This document shows, in pieces, positions 21,680-22,103 of a stretch of DNA of 22,103 bases. The position numbers and the translations under genes were made by a program. Under the pieces are notes generated by a model. That model ran no database searches, was not told the DNA's origin, and saw only the letters and a program-made list of their open reading frames with translations. The DNA is from Bryobacterales bacterium (lineage in GTDB: Bacteria; Acidobacteriota; Terriglobia; Bryobacterales; Bryobacteraceae), in NCBI GenBank assembly GCA_003132865.1, contig PKYZ01000113.1:231-22333 (forward strand), read 5' to 3'. Within the stretch, counting starts at the first letter, position 1, and the number at the start of each line of letters is the position of its first letter.

Positions 21680-22103
21680 GTACGTTCGCCGCCCTCGGGC
21701 TTGAAGGACTCGACGGTGTACCCAGCCTTTTTCATTGCGCTGGCCATGAAGCCCCTGACGGTGTGCTTTTGCCAGCCCATCTTGTCCATGATCTCCGCCA
21801 GGGTGGCTCCGTTCTTGCGCTGGAGCATGGCGACGACTTGAGCCGTCTTGCTGCCCTCGCGGACGGCGCCAGCCGCCTTTATCTGGCCCTTGGGCGACCG
21901 TGCGCCACGTTTAGCCTTACGTTCCGCCTTCGGCTTTTCGGGCTGATTCGCCTTCGGCTTCTCGGGCTCGCCCAGGCCCTGGATGCGTTTCCAGACCCGG
22001 CTGATCGCCGTCTTGTGGTCCTTGAACTTCTTCACCGGGGTAACGCCCGGCAGACTGTTCCAGATGGCTACCAGCCTTTCGGCCGGCCAAGCCTTGGCCA
22101 GTT
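21577..22103 (-). CDS. DUF3489 domain protein (partial, 5' end outside window)
   Basis: The frame is open to the right edge: LAKAWPAERLVAIWNSLPGV precedes VKKFKDHKTAISRVWKRIQ, so no start is visible in the window; the GTG at 22035 is internal. A Lys/Pro-rich linker (EKPKANQPEKPKAERK) leads to the DUF3489 winged-helix-like domain: GSKTAQVVAMLQRKNGATLA, then EIMDKMGWQKHTVRGFMAS and FKPEGGERTYRI. DUF3489 is found in many phage- and element-borne proteins; its role is unknown, probably DNA-binding. After TYRI the frame runs 30 more codons, through a terminator hairpin, to 21577, so the original stop may have been lost. Confidence 0.85.
   Translation of the reverse strand, partial: LAKAWPAERLVAIWNSLPGVTPVKKFKDHKTAISRVWKRIQGLGEPEKPKANQPEKPKAERKAKRGARSPKGQIKAAGAVREGSKTAQVVAMLQRKNGATLAEIMDKMGWQKHTVRGFMASAMKKAGYTVESFKPEGGERTYRINSSIKRIPPSFQARPALPWRAFLLLVPITG
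21604..21633 (-). terminator. Intrinsic terminator for the DUF3489 gene, within its read-through tail
   Basis: GCCCGCC (21608-21614) pairs with GGCGGGC (21627-21633) around an inner CGGCA/TGCCG stem, with one bulged base. On the minus strand it is followed by TTTTCTGCTT. It sits about 30 bp before the apparent stop codon, suggesting the natural gene ended earlier. Confidence 0.7.

Overview
The window looks like chromosome from a GC-rich, free-living bacterium, most likely an Acidobacteriota of the Solibacter/Bryobacter type. This is inferred from the protein families present (PQQ-type beta-propeller, DUF2934, SYLF, GT39-like membrane protein, ParB-methylase fusion) and from the many short GC-rich hairpin repeats between genes. 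No rRNA, complete tRNA, CRISPR array or recognisable transposase gene is visible.

Left part, 1-6281. A partial secreted PQQ-type beta-propeller protein is followed by a hemerythrin-domain protein divergent from a small PCP-reductase-like protein. Next comes a four-gene minus-strand operon, bufA-bufB-bufC-bufD: a secreted Cys-rich precursor peptide, a DUF692/MNIO iron oxidase, its DUF2063 partner and a DoxX membrane protein. It is a bufferin-like RiPP system for thiol-modified, metal-binding peptides. The precursor has an unusual duplicated C-x5-C-x5-C core, and a compound hairpin separates bufA from bufB. A secreted HExxH metalloprotease-like gene is divergent from bufA, and a DUF2934 gene follows.

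Middle, 6282-11756. This holds small stress- and metal-related genes: a CPXCG zinc-ribbon protein, a small secreted protein started by TTG behind a strong Shine-Dalgarno, an FNR-type oxidoreductase coupled to a ferritin-like diiron protein, and a tandem universal stress protein. They are separated by gene-poor, hairpin-rich spacers. Then come two adjacent, apparently decaying genes: an endonuclease/exonuclease/phosphatase-family gene with a frameshift and a small gene with an in-frame stop.

Housekeeping block, 11855-14680: dciA, gatC and gatA, tightly packed, then a Mn-type superoxide dismutase. Next are a large GT39-like membrane glycosyltransferase, a likely toxin-antitoxin pair whose toxin may lack a normal start codon, and a SYLF-domain lipid-binding protein, all on the minus strand.

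Right end, about 18700-22103. This looks like the left end of an integrated element. A 27-base copy of a tRNA 3' end (minus orientation) marks the boundary. It is followed by a 9-bp tandem repeat, a strong terminator, a helix-turn-helix replication-type protein carrying two tandem 24-bp palindromic repeats inside its gene, a ParB-N/DNA methyltransferase fusion and a DUF3489 gene cut by the window edge. The geometry of the tRNA fragment predicts an intact minus-strand tRNA gene at the far end of the element, outside this window.
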